Source of the DNA: Adineta vaga
Taxonomy: Eukaryota > Rotifera
NCBI GenBank assembly: GCA_021613535.1
Contig: CP075495.1
Coordinates: 8,122,001 to 8,186,000 of the forward strand
Direction: 5' to 3'
DNA length: 64,000 nt
In this document: piece by piece, positions 1 through 16,400 of the stretch
Layout: every line of letters starts with the position of its first letter
How positions within the stretch are numbered: the stretch's first letter is position 1
The notes under the pieces: generated by a model
Told to the model about the DNA's origin: nothing
Databases searched by the model: none
Seen by the model: the letters and a program-made list of their open reading frames with translations, nothing else
Translations under genes and position numbers: made by a program

Positions 1-3277
<3,277 letters not shown>

Positions 3278-3518
3278 TCTTTCAACGAATAATGAAATGA
3301 TTGAACTGGTAACAGAAAACAAAGAAACTACCGCTTGTTCGTTAAAATGGCAACATTAATGACATCTATGGATGTTTTTTTCTTGATTGGTTGTCGATAG
3401 AAATGTTTTTATGTCCTGTCTACACCTCGAGATTTTTTTCTTCTTATCATTATTGATGAAGCATTTCTTTGATAAAAAAAAATATGTACATATTTTCTTC
3501 TATATTTTTCCTCTATAG
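3278..3518. promoter_or_regulatory. Bidirectional intergenic region between RAD54 and TBC RabGAP
   Basis: The 241 bases separate two divergently transcribed genes, so both promoters and 5' UTRs must lie here. No TATA box is convincing. The last bases before 3519 form a pyrimidine tract ending in CTATAG directly against the TBC ATG, which looks like a cis- or trans-splice acceptor. Confidence 0.5.
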
Positions 3519-6401
3519 ATGACATCGACAACATATGAATATCGATCTCATTCAAGTGAACGTTTATCATCCTCAAAAAAATCCTTTCCATCACTTCGTT
3601 CTTCTCATTCGGCATGTGCGATTGATATCAAATCCATACCATCTTCATCAACACCAGCATCATCGTCATCATCCTATTCATTAGATAATGAAACTAAAAA
3701 TGAAGAAATTATTTCGTCATCGTTATCTACACGTCCAACAAATTCAGAATTTTTTCATAAATCAAATTCATTGGATTCAGGATATAAAACTTTAAGTGCT
3801 GCTAGTCATGGAACATCACATACGGATCCAATCGATGAAGAAAATGAACATCATCATAGTTTTCTTCAAATAGCATCTTCACCATCAGTCTGTTCATCTT
3901 CATCTGATGTTGTATCAAATACAAATACAAATACAAATCAAAAACTAAATTCAAAAATTGAATTCGTTGTTGACGATGAAGATGATGTTGACGATAAACT
4001 TCCAAGATTATCGCGAAAAAATTCTAAATCAAATACCGATGGTAAAAGAATTGTTTGTTTTTTTTTCTATTTATTATTTAATCTTTTATTGACTTTTTAA
4101 AGGTTTATCAACAGGTGGCGATCGTCGTTCTCGTAAAAATAGTCTTTCGAATTATTCCGTTTCGAATTATAGTGTTCTTTTGAATGAATTCTGTTGTGCA
4201 TCATCAGACAAAATTGATGAAACAATAATCGATGAAAAAACAAATAAGAAAAAAGGTGGTTTTGCAAATACAGTAGCAACATTTTTTTCATCGAAAAAGA
4301 AAGAAGATGAACAACAACAACAACAACAACAATCAGCAGTAACACCGACGAAAAAACTCTATCGATCAAGAAGTGTTTCAGAAGCATCACTGGAACGAAC
4401 AACTATCGCCAAGTAAGTTCTTATCATGTCTATGTAAATCGTCATAAAAGTCACATTTTGATCGATTTTCTTTCTATACATCAAATATTCGTACTTGATA
4501 AGAACGAAAAATCTTTACATATATTTGTTTATTAATAACATTGGTATTCACATCGAAGTAGAGAAATTACGTTTTAAAACATATAATATAACGCATTCTT
4601 ATCGTATAATCATAGAAAGCAACATTGTTGGGATTATTTTCTTGTTTAAAAAAAAATGGTTTTTCCCTTTAGTCAAGATTCACTCGAATCAACACGAACA
4701 CATTCAATTGAAACTACCGATGATCAAACAATTAATGAATCAACACCGAACAATATTCCTACCACGACAACGTATACAATTCCATTAAAGACGGCAAAGA
4801 TTTCTACACGATCACTTCTCACAACTTCATCCTCAGTAACAAATAATGATCATCCATCATCATCTAGTTGGTTTTCTCGTCTTTCAAATCGATTCAATTC
4901 ATCGACGTCAACAATACGTTCAACACCGAAATCAAGTAGTACCGGTTTAATCTTTGAAAATCGTCCAATAAATTTACCACCAAAATCCAATGAAGAAACG
5001 CTCAAACATCAAGTTGAATATCAAAAAATGTGTTTCGAAGCAAAACGTGCTCAACAATTATTCGATGAAAAAGATCAACAACAACAACGTATCAAAATCA
5101 AACGAGAAGAATTTGTTTCGAAATCATTAAAAATATGGACACAAGAAATTTTACCCTATTGGGATAAATATGAAAGTGTTCATAATTGTCCAGATTTAGC
5201 ATTAAATGCGAAAGCTTATAAACTATGGTGGCATGGTTTACCACCACGTAAGAGAGAAAAACAACCATATAAAGATGAATGAAGAGAAATTATATGTTTC
5301 TATTCATTTAGGTATTCGAGGAAAAGTTTGGAAAATGGCAATTGGAAATGAACTTGGTATAACGTATGAATTATTTACACAACTACAAGAAATGGCAAAA
5401 GAAAAACTTGAAGAAACACGACAAGTACGTTGATATTAAAGAATAAAGAAAAAACAAGGATTTTATATTATTGTTTTCTAGGCAGAAGATGCTCGAAGTA
5501 ATCATTCAGCATCACCTCAATTACCAACAACGATGTCACATTCAAGTGAAACAACAAGTTCATATTTTGAACTTATTCAACTAGATGTATCAAGAACATT
5601 TCCACAGCTTCGTCTTTTTCAACAAAATGGACCATATCACGGTTTGTAAAACGATAAAACTATTCCACATCAATCATAATGTTTTTTTGACCTTTTCGTT
5701 TATGAGAACTGACGTATAAAATGTTAATAGAAGAAGTATTGAAAGTCAATGCTTAATATTAATATAATCTACAGAGACATATCTTTTGAAAGAATCCAGA
5801 TAAAATAGAATCGATTAATTCATTTTTCTTTATTTATTTAGAATATCTTCAATTATTACTTTGTATATATGTATATTTCTGTCCTGAGATTGGCTACGTT
5901 CAAGGTCAAGCATTTCTAGCTGCGATGTTTTTATTAAATCTTGATTTATATGATTCATTCATTTGTTTTTCAAATCTAATGCATCGTTCTTATTTTCAAA
6001 CATTCTATCGCTTTAATAATATCGAAAAATATCTTGAATTATTCAATCAATTACTTAATTATCATTTACCTAAATTAAGTGCACATTTTATTCAAATGTC
6101 AATTGAACCAAATTGTTTTGCATTAGATTGGTTTTTTACAATTTATTCGAAATCTTTACCACTTGATGTTGTTTCACGCATTTGGGATATGTTTTTTCGC
6201 GATGGCGATGCATTTATTTTTCGTACAGCTATTGCAATTTTATCTCTTTATGAAGAACGTTTATGTCAATTAGATACATTTCATTGTTTACAATTTTTAA
6301 CACGTTTACCTGATGATTTAAATGTTACATCATTATTCAAAGCAATCGATAAGATTAATTTTGATCATACGAATTGTGAATTATTTTATCTAATTGCATA
6401 A
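3519..6401 (+). CDS. TBC-domain Rab GTPase-activating protein, TBC1D12/TBC1D14 type
   Basis: Accelerates GTP hydrolysis by Rab proteins in endosome/autophagosome traffic (family knowledge). Six exons fit in phase: 3519-4041, 4103-4412, 4673-5247, 5312-5424, 5482-5641, 5842-6401, giving about 746 residues; human TBC1D12 and TBC1D14 are of similar size. The N-terminal half is Ser/Thr-rich and disordered with a polyQ run at about 4311-4332. A helical segment ending LWWHGLPPR leads into the TBC domain (IRGKVWKMAIGNELG). Both catalytic fingers are present: the Arg finger in IQLDVSRTFP and the Gln finger in GYVQGQ. SKSLPLD and RIWDMFFRDGD further mark the TBC1D12/14 branch. An AG directly precedes the ATG, so the mRNA 5' end may be spliced or trans-spliced on. 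Exact orthology between TBC1D12 and TBC1D14 cannot be decided. Confidence 0.92.
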
Positions 6402-6838
6402 AGTTCAACGAAGAAAAACTTCTATTCTATATTTCTTGCTCAGATAGGAAAAGAGAGAGATAGAAAAAACAAAATGCAATAGAGAAGGCATTCATCGTTC
6501 TTTTGTCTTTATGCACAACCAAATGTTTGTTTCTGCTCTAGTCTTTTCTGCACAAATGGGTTTGCATTTATTAACATAAACTCATTTCGTTTTCTTTGTG
6601 AAAAATCTTCTTCTTCTTCTTCTACTTTTCTCACTTACGCACGCTCATATTTGATTATTCATTTTGGTTTTCTTTTCTTCATGTGATATGATTATGTCTC
6701 TCTATTCTATTTTTTATTAAAATATTCATTTGTCCATTGCGTTAATCATTGTACAATTGTTATTTTAGAATGAAATAAATAATTTTAAAGAAAAAAAAAG
6801 AGACGCACGAAATAATGGAGAAAAAAAATAGAGAATGA
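6402..6838. other. Intergenic region, TBC RabGAP to M16 protease
   Basis: It holds the 3' UTR of the RabGAP and the promoter of the next gene. It contains pyrimidine-rich TTC repeats near 6607-6622 and an AATAAA-like signal near 6774. No coding potential was seen. Confidence 0.5.
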
Positions 6839-9800
6839 ATGATTTCATTTCGTAATCGATTATTAAGAATTGTTAATTATAGAATTTGTTATTTCAAACA
6901 AATGGCTCGTATGCAATCGAATTTTAACTTCATTTCATCCTATTGTGAACCAACATTTAATGTCGACAAATATCAATCTAATAAAACGGGAATGAAATTA
7001 TATCATATTAATCTACCTTTACCTCTAATTAAACTTGAAATATGTGTACAAACAAAACCATATGATGATACTGGATGTGCACATACATTAGGTAAACTAT
7101 TGATTAAGATTTGATCATAAGAAAAATCTTTTTAATTTAGAACATTTAATATTCATGGGTAGTCGTCAATATCCTCAACAAGGTTATCTTGATTATATAT
7201 CTGCTCAGTATTATTCATTGGGTACGAATGCAACAACATATCGCGATATGACAACATATGAATTGACAACAGTCAATCATCAGTCATTATCAACACTTCT
7301 TCCGATCTATCTTGATCATATATTCAATCCATTATTAACGAATGATTGTTATTTAACTGAAGTCCATCATATATCGGGTGAAACAGGTGATGATGCAGGC
7401 GTTGTTTATAGTGAAATACAATCGAGTGAAAATCAACCTGATGAAATTCTTCTTTATTCAGTTTTACGTGATTTATGGTCAGATAAATCACCGTATTATT
7501 ATGAATCTGGTGGTCGATTAGAATCAATACGAAATGAATTAACGTTAGATAAAATAAAATTATTTCATCAAAAATTTTATACACCAAATAATGTAGCAAT
7601 CGTTTTATGTGGCGGTGGCATAAATATCAATGAAATCTTAACAATATTAAATAAATTTGAAGAAGAAAATTTTTGTCAATTAGAAAATCATCATAGAATG
7701 TCATTTGATTATTCATTAAATGAAAATTTAAGAAAGAAAATTAAATTTGATAATGATAAATTTCCTTTTATTAAAATAAAACGTGCAAGTTTTGATGAAA
7801 ATTCTATTTCATCAGAGAAAAATCCTGATACAAATCCATCAATATCGATTGATACAACGAAATTATCTGTTCAATTAACAACAACAACAGGAAATGCTAC
7901 TGATGGAAATGATTCATCATTTTGTGATTCAGAATTGATGGTTTCACATGAAGATTTATCTGTTCCATCATCACCAACAACACTTTGGTCTACAATTGAA
8001 ATTGATAATTCTATAAATCAACGTCATATGAATGAATATAAAGAAATTTTTTATCCTGTCGAAGATAATGATGAAAATCTTGGACAAGTCGCGTTTGGTT
8101 ATCGATTAGAATCTATTTATGAAATGGAAATGTATACAGCACTTGATGTTTTACTAACGACATTATTTGATGAAGATATTTCCATTTTTTATAAAGAATT
8201 TATGGAAATACCAAATACTCTATGTTCATCAATTGATCATGATTGGTTCAATTATCCTGAGAGAGTATTAACTGTTGTCTTTGAAGGTAAATAAATAACG
8301 AAATTTTCTAATCTTAGAAATAAATTTGTTTGATTTTTATATTTAGGTGTTGAAGTTGAAAATTTAACGATAGTTGCAGATAAATATTCATCTGTTCTCT
8401 ATTCAATCATTGATTCTCAAACGACAAATGATCAACTTTATACACAATTACAACGAAATATAAAGAAGAAAATTGATTTACATTTGAATGAAATCGAAAA
8501 TGAACCGTATGGTTTTCTAACAGATTTATGTTGTCTCGATCATATTTCGGAATTATCTGTAACAAAAATAGGCAATGAGAATGATGATGAACAACATTTA
8601 CATACATTTTTACAAAATAAAAAATATTTAAAAAGTCTATTCGAACGACCAATAACATACTGGCATGAATTGATTAAGAAATATCTTCTAGAATGGCCTT
8701 CAACGAAAAGAACAGTTATCTTACTTAAACCAAGTAATGATTTATTAATTGAACAACAAGGTAAATTAAAAATTATCCTTTCATACTATATTCTCTGTAG
8801 ACATCAGGAATCAAATCGATTTTTCTTTTTCAATACAGAGGTAGTTACCTGTCTTATCTAAATTTGTTTTTATTGGTTGTATCATCATCAATAGGCTTTC
8901 ATGCTTTTTAATATCATTTGTTCTACATATATACTTTTTTTCTCAGAGCAAGACGAACAACGTATATCGGAACGTCTTGAATCGCTTGGTTCCGATGAAC
9001 TTCAACGTTTAAAAACTGAACTTGATCAAGCACGTTCAAATAATAAACAATCTACATCTAACTGTGCAACTATTTCTCATCCATCCATTACATTCAATAC
9101 TCAATTACATCTTCTACCAATTGAATATCATTCAAATGAGAATTCTATTGATTTATTTCATAGTCCAACTAGTCATTTTATCAAATATATTATACATATT
9201 CCATTAAAAGATCTTCCTCAAGATCTACAATTATATTTTCCACTATTTACAAATCTACTTTTTCATACACCAATTCAATATGAAAATATTCATTTTGATA
9301 AATATCATTTTTGTGAATTAATTTCACGTGATATTCTTGATTATAATGTATCTAATGGACAATCATCATCTTCTCCCGTGCAATCAAGTTATGTTCATGG
9401 ACATTATCTTGATACATTTATAATTTCATTACAATCATTCAATAGTATCGACATGTATAAAAATACAATTGATTATTTTCGTCATGTTCTATTTGGAAGT
9501 GTTTTTGATGATTATAAAATAATTCTTGAAGAATGTGAAAAACAATTGAAAAATTTCATTGAAACCTTACAAGATGGTCAAACAATTCATCGAGCTTATT
9601 TTAATTCATTAATTCATTCGATAAATACGAATAGTTATTATCATCAAATGAATATATTTTTACAAAAAAATCTTTTAGAAAAGATCTGTAAACATCCAGA
9701 TAAATATCAACATGAAATTATATCGAAATTAAAACGAATTCAGATGTTTATTTGGAAGAATCTATCTGACATACATTTAACAATATGTGGAAATGTAGAT

Positions 9801-10646
9801 TTAATTAAAGACAATCGACAAATCATTGAACAATTTATGAAAGAAAGCAAAGCTAAAAGTAACATAACTATTGAAGATAGTATTACTAAAGATATTAAAG
9901 GAAAACATATACCTACTGTATCATCAGCAGCTGTTATTGGTAGTCCACATGAAGAATCAGGGTATGTCTTGTTTTCTGGATTATGAAAGATTATTGCTAT
10001 CGGTTAAATTCCATTTTTTTTAATTTTATTTAGTTATGTCATTCGTTGGACACGTCTTTCAATATCTCAACAAGATTTCATACCATTAATGATCTTTTGT
10101 AATTATCTTGACATGGAAAATGGTCCACTATGGATAGCATGTCGTACGAATGGTTATGCATATGGTGTTTCATTCGATTTTGATTTTGAATCAAATATAA
10201 TTCTTGTCTCTATCAATCAATGTTCTCAATTAAAACTTGCATATTCCAGTGCTATGGAAACTCTGACGAATCTCGTTGAACATAAGATAAGTTTTGACTC
10301 ACAACGAATATTAGCTGCACGAAATTTAACGATTTGTATGTTTACGGAACATCTCGCAACATTAGGTCGAGCAGCTAGTGTTTGTATTCGTTCGTATCTC
10401 AATACATATTCAATTGAGAAATATCAAGATCTTATACATGATATAAATCGTTATAATTATAATGAAACAGTTTTCTTCGAAATTATCGACAAATATTTAT
10501 TACCATTGATTGATAATACTCGCTCATCGACATTGGTGCTAGTCAATACGAATAAAATGAAAGAAACACAAGCATATTTACAAAAACAACACGACATGAA
10601 AAGTGTGACAGTCATCAAAGATGTGGTGAAATCTTTATGTCGTTAA
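6839..10646 (+). CDS. M16-family metalloprotease, PreP/C05D11.1-like
   Basis: Zinc peptidase of the inverzincin (M16) family, about 1146 residues from five exons that fit in phase: 6839-7091, 7141-8286, 8347-8760, 8947-9961, 10034-10646. The inverted zinc motif HxxEH is HTLEH, assembled across the first intron. The downstream acidic ligand region is GVVYSEIQ, and GGRLESIRNELT follows as in C. elegans C05D11.1 and presequence-protease relatives. Later lobes lack the zinc motif, as is normal. A low-complexity Ser/Thr-rich insertion of about 100 residues (codons around 7780-8020) sits between the first two lobes. The first ATG gives a basic N-terminus that could target mitochondria; an alternative in-frame ATG is at 6902. 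Substrate unknown: organellar presequence degradation is possible but not shown. Confidence 0.88.
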
Positions 10647-10753
10647 ATAGAACAGACAGTTTTTCAACAGTGCTATTTTCTTTTTCCCTTTTTTCTTTTT
10701 TTATTATAAGAATGTGAACCCACCACTTTCTACTATCATTTCTTTTACTTCAG

Positions 10754-12570
10754 ATGTTTATCAGATCGAATCATTTGATAAAAACATTCGTTCGAAGAGG
10801 TGATAGGAATGCTTTTGTTTTCAACAGGATTGAATAAAAATACGAAATATTTCTATTACAGCGAATGTCGTTCAACAATGTGCAATGTCAACAAATATTG
10901 GTTCATCCTTATTTACACTTCCAGAATCGCATGAAATGCTCAGAAAAACATGTCGAGATTTTGCTGATCGAGAATTAAAACCAATAGCTGCACAACTTGA
11001 TAAGACACATCAATATCCAGCTGATATTGTTTGTTTGTTATTTCGTTCGGAAAACAATTGATTATGAGATTATCTGTTTAGGTGAAAAAATTGGGTGATC
11101 TCGGTTTGATGTGTGTCGAAGTTGATGAAGAATTGGGTGGGTCAGGATTAGATTCACTTGCTTATGCCATTGCTATGGAAGAAATATCACGTGGATGTGC
11201 CAGTTGTGGTGTTATCATGTCTGCACATAATGTGAGATTGAAACTTTTCAGTCGAATAAGAGATACTATAACTCATATGGTTTTTCGTTTAGTCACTTTA
11301 CTTAGGTCCAATAGCGAAATATGGAAATCAGAAACAACTCGAACAATTTGTTGAACCATTTGTAAATGGTGAACGAGTTGGATGTTTTGCTCTTTCTGAA
11401 CCAGGTTTGTTTCGTTTGTCTTCGACTTTAATAAGTAAATTCCTAAATATCATTCAATAGGTAATGGCTCTGATGCTGGTGCAGCTAGTACTACAGTGAA
11501 AGAAGATAGTAAATCAGGTTATATCATGAACGGAACGAAAGCTTGGATGTAAATAATTTCTTTGATGAAACGTATCGTTGTTAGTGGAATTCTTATCATT
11601 TATTTAGTACAAATGGATACGAATCAGAAGCAGCAGTTGTCTTTGCTACAACTGATAAATCATTGAAACATAAAGGCATCAGTGCTTTTATTGTTAAAAA
11701 ACCTACGGAAGGTTTATCCCTAGGTAAAAAGGAAGACAAATTAGGTATTAAAGCAAGTTCAACATGTAATTTGATCTTTGATGATTGCGTTATTCCAAAA
11801 GAAAATCTACTTGGTAACAAAGGAGACGGATTCAAAATTGCAAGTATAGAAATCAAATTAATACTTTCTCTTTGTTCTTCTTAAACCATTGCATGTTTTA
11901 GTGACAACACTTGATTCAGGTCGTATTGGTATTGCCGGCCAAGCATTAGGTATCGCTCAAGCATCACTTGATTGTGCAGTTGATTACGCACAAAAACGAC
12001 AAGTATTTGGTAAACAATTAACTCAATTACAAGCAATACAAATGAAATTAGCTGGTATGGTCTCTTTCACAGCAAAGATAGAGTTTTATTTTTTTAAATA
12101 AATCTTCATAGATATGGAAATGCGTTTACAATCAGCACGTTTATTAACATGGAAAGCTGCAGCATTAAAAACTCAAGGAGAATCATTTACAAAATTTGCA
12201 GCCATGGCTAAACTAGCAGCATCAGAATGTGCGACATTTAATGCTCATCAAGCTATTCAAATTTTAGGTGGAATGGGTTATGTTAGTGATATGCCAGCTG
12301 AACGTCATTATCGTGATGCAAGAATTACAGAAATTTATGAAGGAACGAGTGAAAGTAAGAATTTCATATTATTATTAACATAGACCTCGTAGAAATCAGT
12401 TGTGAGTGTGGACTTATCTTTTTATTACCGTTTACACGAGACAGGACAATAATGAGTCCATAAAAAGTCGATTTAAAGAAGAAATAAATTCGATTTCTTT
12501 TTTCATTTCAGTTCAAAGATTGGTCATTGCTGGTAATCTTATCAAAGAATATAGTGCAACAACAGCTTGA
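10754..12570 (+). CDS. ACADS: Short-chain acyl-CoA dehydrogenase, mitochondrial
   Basis: FAD enzyme catalysing the first step of mitochondrial beta-oxidation of C4-C6 acyl-CoAs and passing electrons to ETF. Nine exons fit in phase: 10754-10799, 10862-11028, 11082-11231, 11293-11404, 11461-11548, 11608-11843, 11902-12054, 12112-12354, 12512-12570, giving 417 residues (human 412). The ATG at 10754 opens a basic [15 protein letters not shown] leader, a good mitochondrial targeting peptide. Signatures: [17 protein letters not shown] (FAD/substrate loop), [35 protein letters not shown], and the catalytic Glu in EIYEGTSE. The C-terminus [14 protein letters not shown] matches ACADS rather than ACADSB. 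It lies only 107 nt after the M16 stop, with a pyrimidine tract and CAG abutting its ATG, suggesting shared transcription or trans-splicing. Confidence 0.95.
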
Positions 12571-14496
12571 AATTAATACTTCTTATTGTTAAAATTCATT
12601 TTATGGAATAAAAAAGACTTAATTTAAAATTACAGTAATAACATATGTTTTTTTTCTCTTCAAAACTTTCAAAAACCTGGTAAGCATGTAGGTATGAGAA
12701 AGAGGATTAAAAATCTACGCTCATTCTCGTGTAAATACATAATAAAGATCATGACCGTGCTTGTTGGTATGACAAGGATAGAATCTACAACTATAGACAA
12801 CAAGAACTGGGCAAAAAACAAGAAAACCCATATATGATAGTTGATCAACAATAGTCCGTAATATATTTTCCTTTTAAATTTGATAATGTACTATTGCATG
12901 TCGAAATGTTATCAGAAGTTGTTCATACAGTTTTTTTAAGATTTCCTTGGTGATATTGTTCATCATGGGTGGCTTTTCTCATTTTTATTTCTACATTTAT
13001 ATCAGTACGATATTTTGAATTTAATCCAATGATTTGAATAATGGCTTCAATTTATGTTTATGTATGGCTTTGGCATGATTTTCTGCTTCTTGGTGAGAAT
13101 AGTAGTACTAAGAGAGCAGATGTGTGTCCTTTACACCAATTGGACTCTCTATTTTTACAAGTACTTCATATTTAGCTTTCAGGAGCTCTGTGGTTTGCTC
13201 TTGTACGTGATGGATTTTGTTTTATACACGCGATGTGTTTAATACTCATCAGTCAATCGTGTTCAAGACAACGCCGATCATCTTTTGTTATTCGCTTTAA
13301 TCTTATTCAAAAAGATCAAATTCGCCGTCACGACGAAGATAGTTGAACACAAATAATTATACAATCAAAGATTCTTGTACATAAATAAAATATTTCATAA
13401 AAATTGAAACAAATCAAACGGTGTTAACAAAGTTTTCTGCGATTTTCGTAAGAGAATGAATCGAATGTTTAATGTTCTCTTATAGATATGAACATGAATA
13501 TTTTTGTAATATCACTCTTTCATGAGCACGCCTACAGAATTTTGAAAATGTCGTTTCACTGTCATATGTTTTTTTACAAAATACAAAAGTTACAATAGTT
13601 TAAAAAATAGATTAACATCCTTTTAAATTAAGAAGCCAACAAAAATCAACTTTGTCATAAAAAATAGCAGTATTTTTTCATAAGAAGCATCATATAGTCA
13701 AGGTAACTATTAACAATTATTTGTCGTTATTTTGATTAGTTGCTATTTTCACACTAGATATTTACCTATCATCAACATTATACATATATGTAACTGACTA
13801 ACGTTCATAATAAAAGTTGACATTGAAGTTCTTTTCGTTTATGCGAATATAGTGCTTCTCAACAACATCATATACATATATCGAATAGCATAAAAGAAAA
13901 AAAAAGCTGAAAGAGAAAGAGTGAGAATAACGATCAATAGACGTGTCGGATAAATGATGTAAGGCTTTTTTTCTTCTTTAAAAAAATAGTATCTGAATAA
14001 CAAGCAAGAAAGCAGTATTGTTGTTGCCATAAGTGTTGTTTTTTGATTGACGATGTAAATCATTTGCTTCTAATGTATCAAGTATAGCTTACGATTTTTG
14101 TCTACAGCGAATTTCAGGAAAAAACACTCCTCATCCTCCCAATCTTTTCACGAGAATATCTGTTAACCTTGACAGTGAACGTTGATAGTACTATTTTTTG
14201 ACCATCACTATTTACTATTGTTTTTTTGTAATAGATGAGAAAAAGTCAACGGTTAAAGATAAACAATTATTCAACAACACTAGAGAGAGAATACACACTT
14301 GATAAGACAGCATACTGAATTGACAGAACCAATTAAATTCTTTACTCTGTGTATCCTGAAAAAATTTTCTTCCCTATTTAAATTGTTTCTGTTGCCTTGA
14401 TTGAAATAATTTGTTTTTTTGACAAACTAAGATGGTGCTTATGAAATTTTTAAGGAGATCAAAAATCAACAACTTTATCAAGTGACAAACGTTATT
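12571..14496. other. Gene-poor region after ACADS
   Basis: Starts with the ACADS 3' UTR (AATAAA near 12609). Most is AT-rich with no open frame longer than chance. One part, about 13021-13340, looks like decayed minus-strand coding sequence and is listed separately. The last 100 bases before 14497 are the leader of the next gene. Confidence 0.5.
13021..13221 (-). pseudogene. Possible decayed coding fragment
   Basis: On the minus strand one frame reads through about 66 codons with a single internal TAG (13108-13110). It encodes a hydrophilic, protein-like segment (for example EQTTELLKAKYEVLVKIES, later EAENHAKAIHKHKLKPLF). Upstream, in other frames to about 13340, short protein-like stretches such as FNYLRRDGEFDLFE are separated by stops. 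Base composition is less AT-rich than the surroundings. I do not recognise the family. It could equally be chance or an untranslated region. Confidence 0.25.
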
Positions 14497-16400
14497 ATGG
14501 CAGAAAACGGCAAAAATTCGATTTCTTCCACTCGATCTGATTATCCAAATGGACGAAAACAACGTGTTGAACGTTGGGCATCACGAAGACTAAATCCATC
14601 AAATCATGGTACAGCAACAGCAGCATCTACTTTATTGGGAACTGTCTCAGCACAAAAACGTTCAGAAAGTTCATATACACAATCAAATCGAATGCTTAAT
14701 GTTCAATTAATTCAACTCGGTATGGACAGACAAAATACTATTGATCAACGAACATTTGATCAAAAGTTATTTATTAATAAACAAGCATTAAAACATAAAC
14801 ATAATCAAGCAATGATTGAGTAGGAAATTTGTTTGTTTTTCTCATATTAAATGCAACATCAAATTCTGTTTTTTAGTATATTGAATTATGTTCGTAAATG
14901 TTGTAAATATGCTGATACACATGATATTCAAGAGAATTATTCAAAAACAAATGAAAAAGTAACAAGAACAACACCAACAAAACGAAGTCTTTCACGGGCA
15001 TCATCATCCACTAGATCACCACCAACAAAACGTAGTTTATCGGCAAATGTATATACACAAGAAACTCTATCACTCACAGATATATCTCCCAATCAAGATG
15101 AAAAAACAATAGAAACTAATGATCCACTTTTGACAAACGACCATCCACTTGAAAATACAGTATGTGTATGTCAAAAAAAAACCTCTCTTTTGAAGCGTTA
15201 TAGTTTGATATATGATCGTGTCATTGTGTCTTAAGAATAATGACCTTTACTGATATCATTTTACTTGAGACACATACAAAATTTTATGATGTAAATTGTC
15301 AATAGTATTGATTAAACATTCATTTCTTTATTTCAGGTAATTCAACCCATGAGTAGTGAAACACGAATTGAGGGTGATGACGATGATGATACTCAAAAAC
15401 GTCATGTTCAATTTCAAATAATCACCGATGCAAACGAAGTTAAATCAATGAATTTGATTCCTGAATCACATTCAAATAATGAAATAAAACTAACGAAGCG
15501 AAATATAATATCTGCACCTACTATTCGATCATCTAGTTCGTTATATAATCGTCGTGCGACAAACTCTGCTTCTTCCATAGGAACAGTCTCATCATTATCT
15601 ACTTCTATGCATGATCAAAGTAACCAACTGTCTAGTCCAAAACGATCACCTTCAAGATTCACTGTAACAAAAGCATCTCTGAGAGATTTCCGTCGTCATC
15701 CAGAAAGATATTTAAGTCCTTCAAATTGTTATTTACCCCTACTTCGTCGACAAGCAATTGAAAATGAAGCAAAAGAATCCGCTTCTAAGAAACAGACAAT
15801 TTTACCAAGATCTGTTTCAGGTCTTTCATCAGAATTAGATGTTGCTTTTGATGATGCCAAATCATTTCTCAGTGACGACAATGACATCGGGTTTGTTTAA
15901 TAACTATCGTTTTATTTTCTCCTATATTCTTTCTATGTAGAAAACCTACGATTCGTCCATCACTATCCTTTTCAAATGAAAACGATCGTAAGAATACGAC
16001 TAAATCGTTGTCATTGAAAACTAATTCAAAAAATACTATTACAAACATTTCTGAACCGCATACTACAGCCATGGCTCGACTTCGTGAACGTGAATATACT
16101 CGTTTGAATAAATTAATTCATTCGAATTTAATTGAGAAAATTATTGAACCATTATCAACCGTAAAAACTGATGATAATGAATATCAAAATGTAAAACAAG
16201 AACACAGTTTTCATTATAGTCGACAATCGAATTCAACAGTTAAAGATCAATCATCATTAAGACCAGCTCGAGCACGTCAACTTGCGGATATTTTACGTTC
16301 AATTGATTCTTTAAATTGTTCAGATACAGCTGAAAAACGTGCACGAAAAGAATTAGATATGGAAAAAAATCGAGCTAAATTGGGCATCTTAATCTTTTAA
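14497..16400 (+). CDS. Hypothetical Ser-rich disordered protein
   Basis: Four exons fit in phase (14497-14819, 14877-15159, 15337-15890, 15941-16400), giving 539 residues. The start is the ATG at 14497; a GTG-initiated extension to 14482 is unlikely. The protein is rich in Ser, Thr, Arg and Asn with SP/TP-type sites (TPTKRSLSR, SPPTKRSLS, SSPKRSPSR), so it is probably phosphorylated and largely disordered. A short ordered-looking segment reads RDFRRHPERYLSPSNCYLP, and the C-terminal quarter is helical and charged (ARLREREYTRLNKLIH; ARQLADILRSIDSLNC). No catalytic domain, signal peptide or membrane span. Not recognised; a cytoskeletal or ciliary role is only a guess. Confidence 0.75.

Noticed and set aside
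12669-12851. 60-residue hydrophobic minus-strand frame
   Set aside because: No homology or context; AT-rich DNA often yields such hydrophobic frames.
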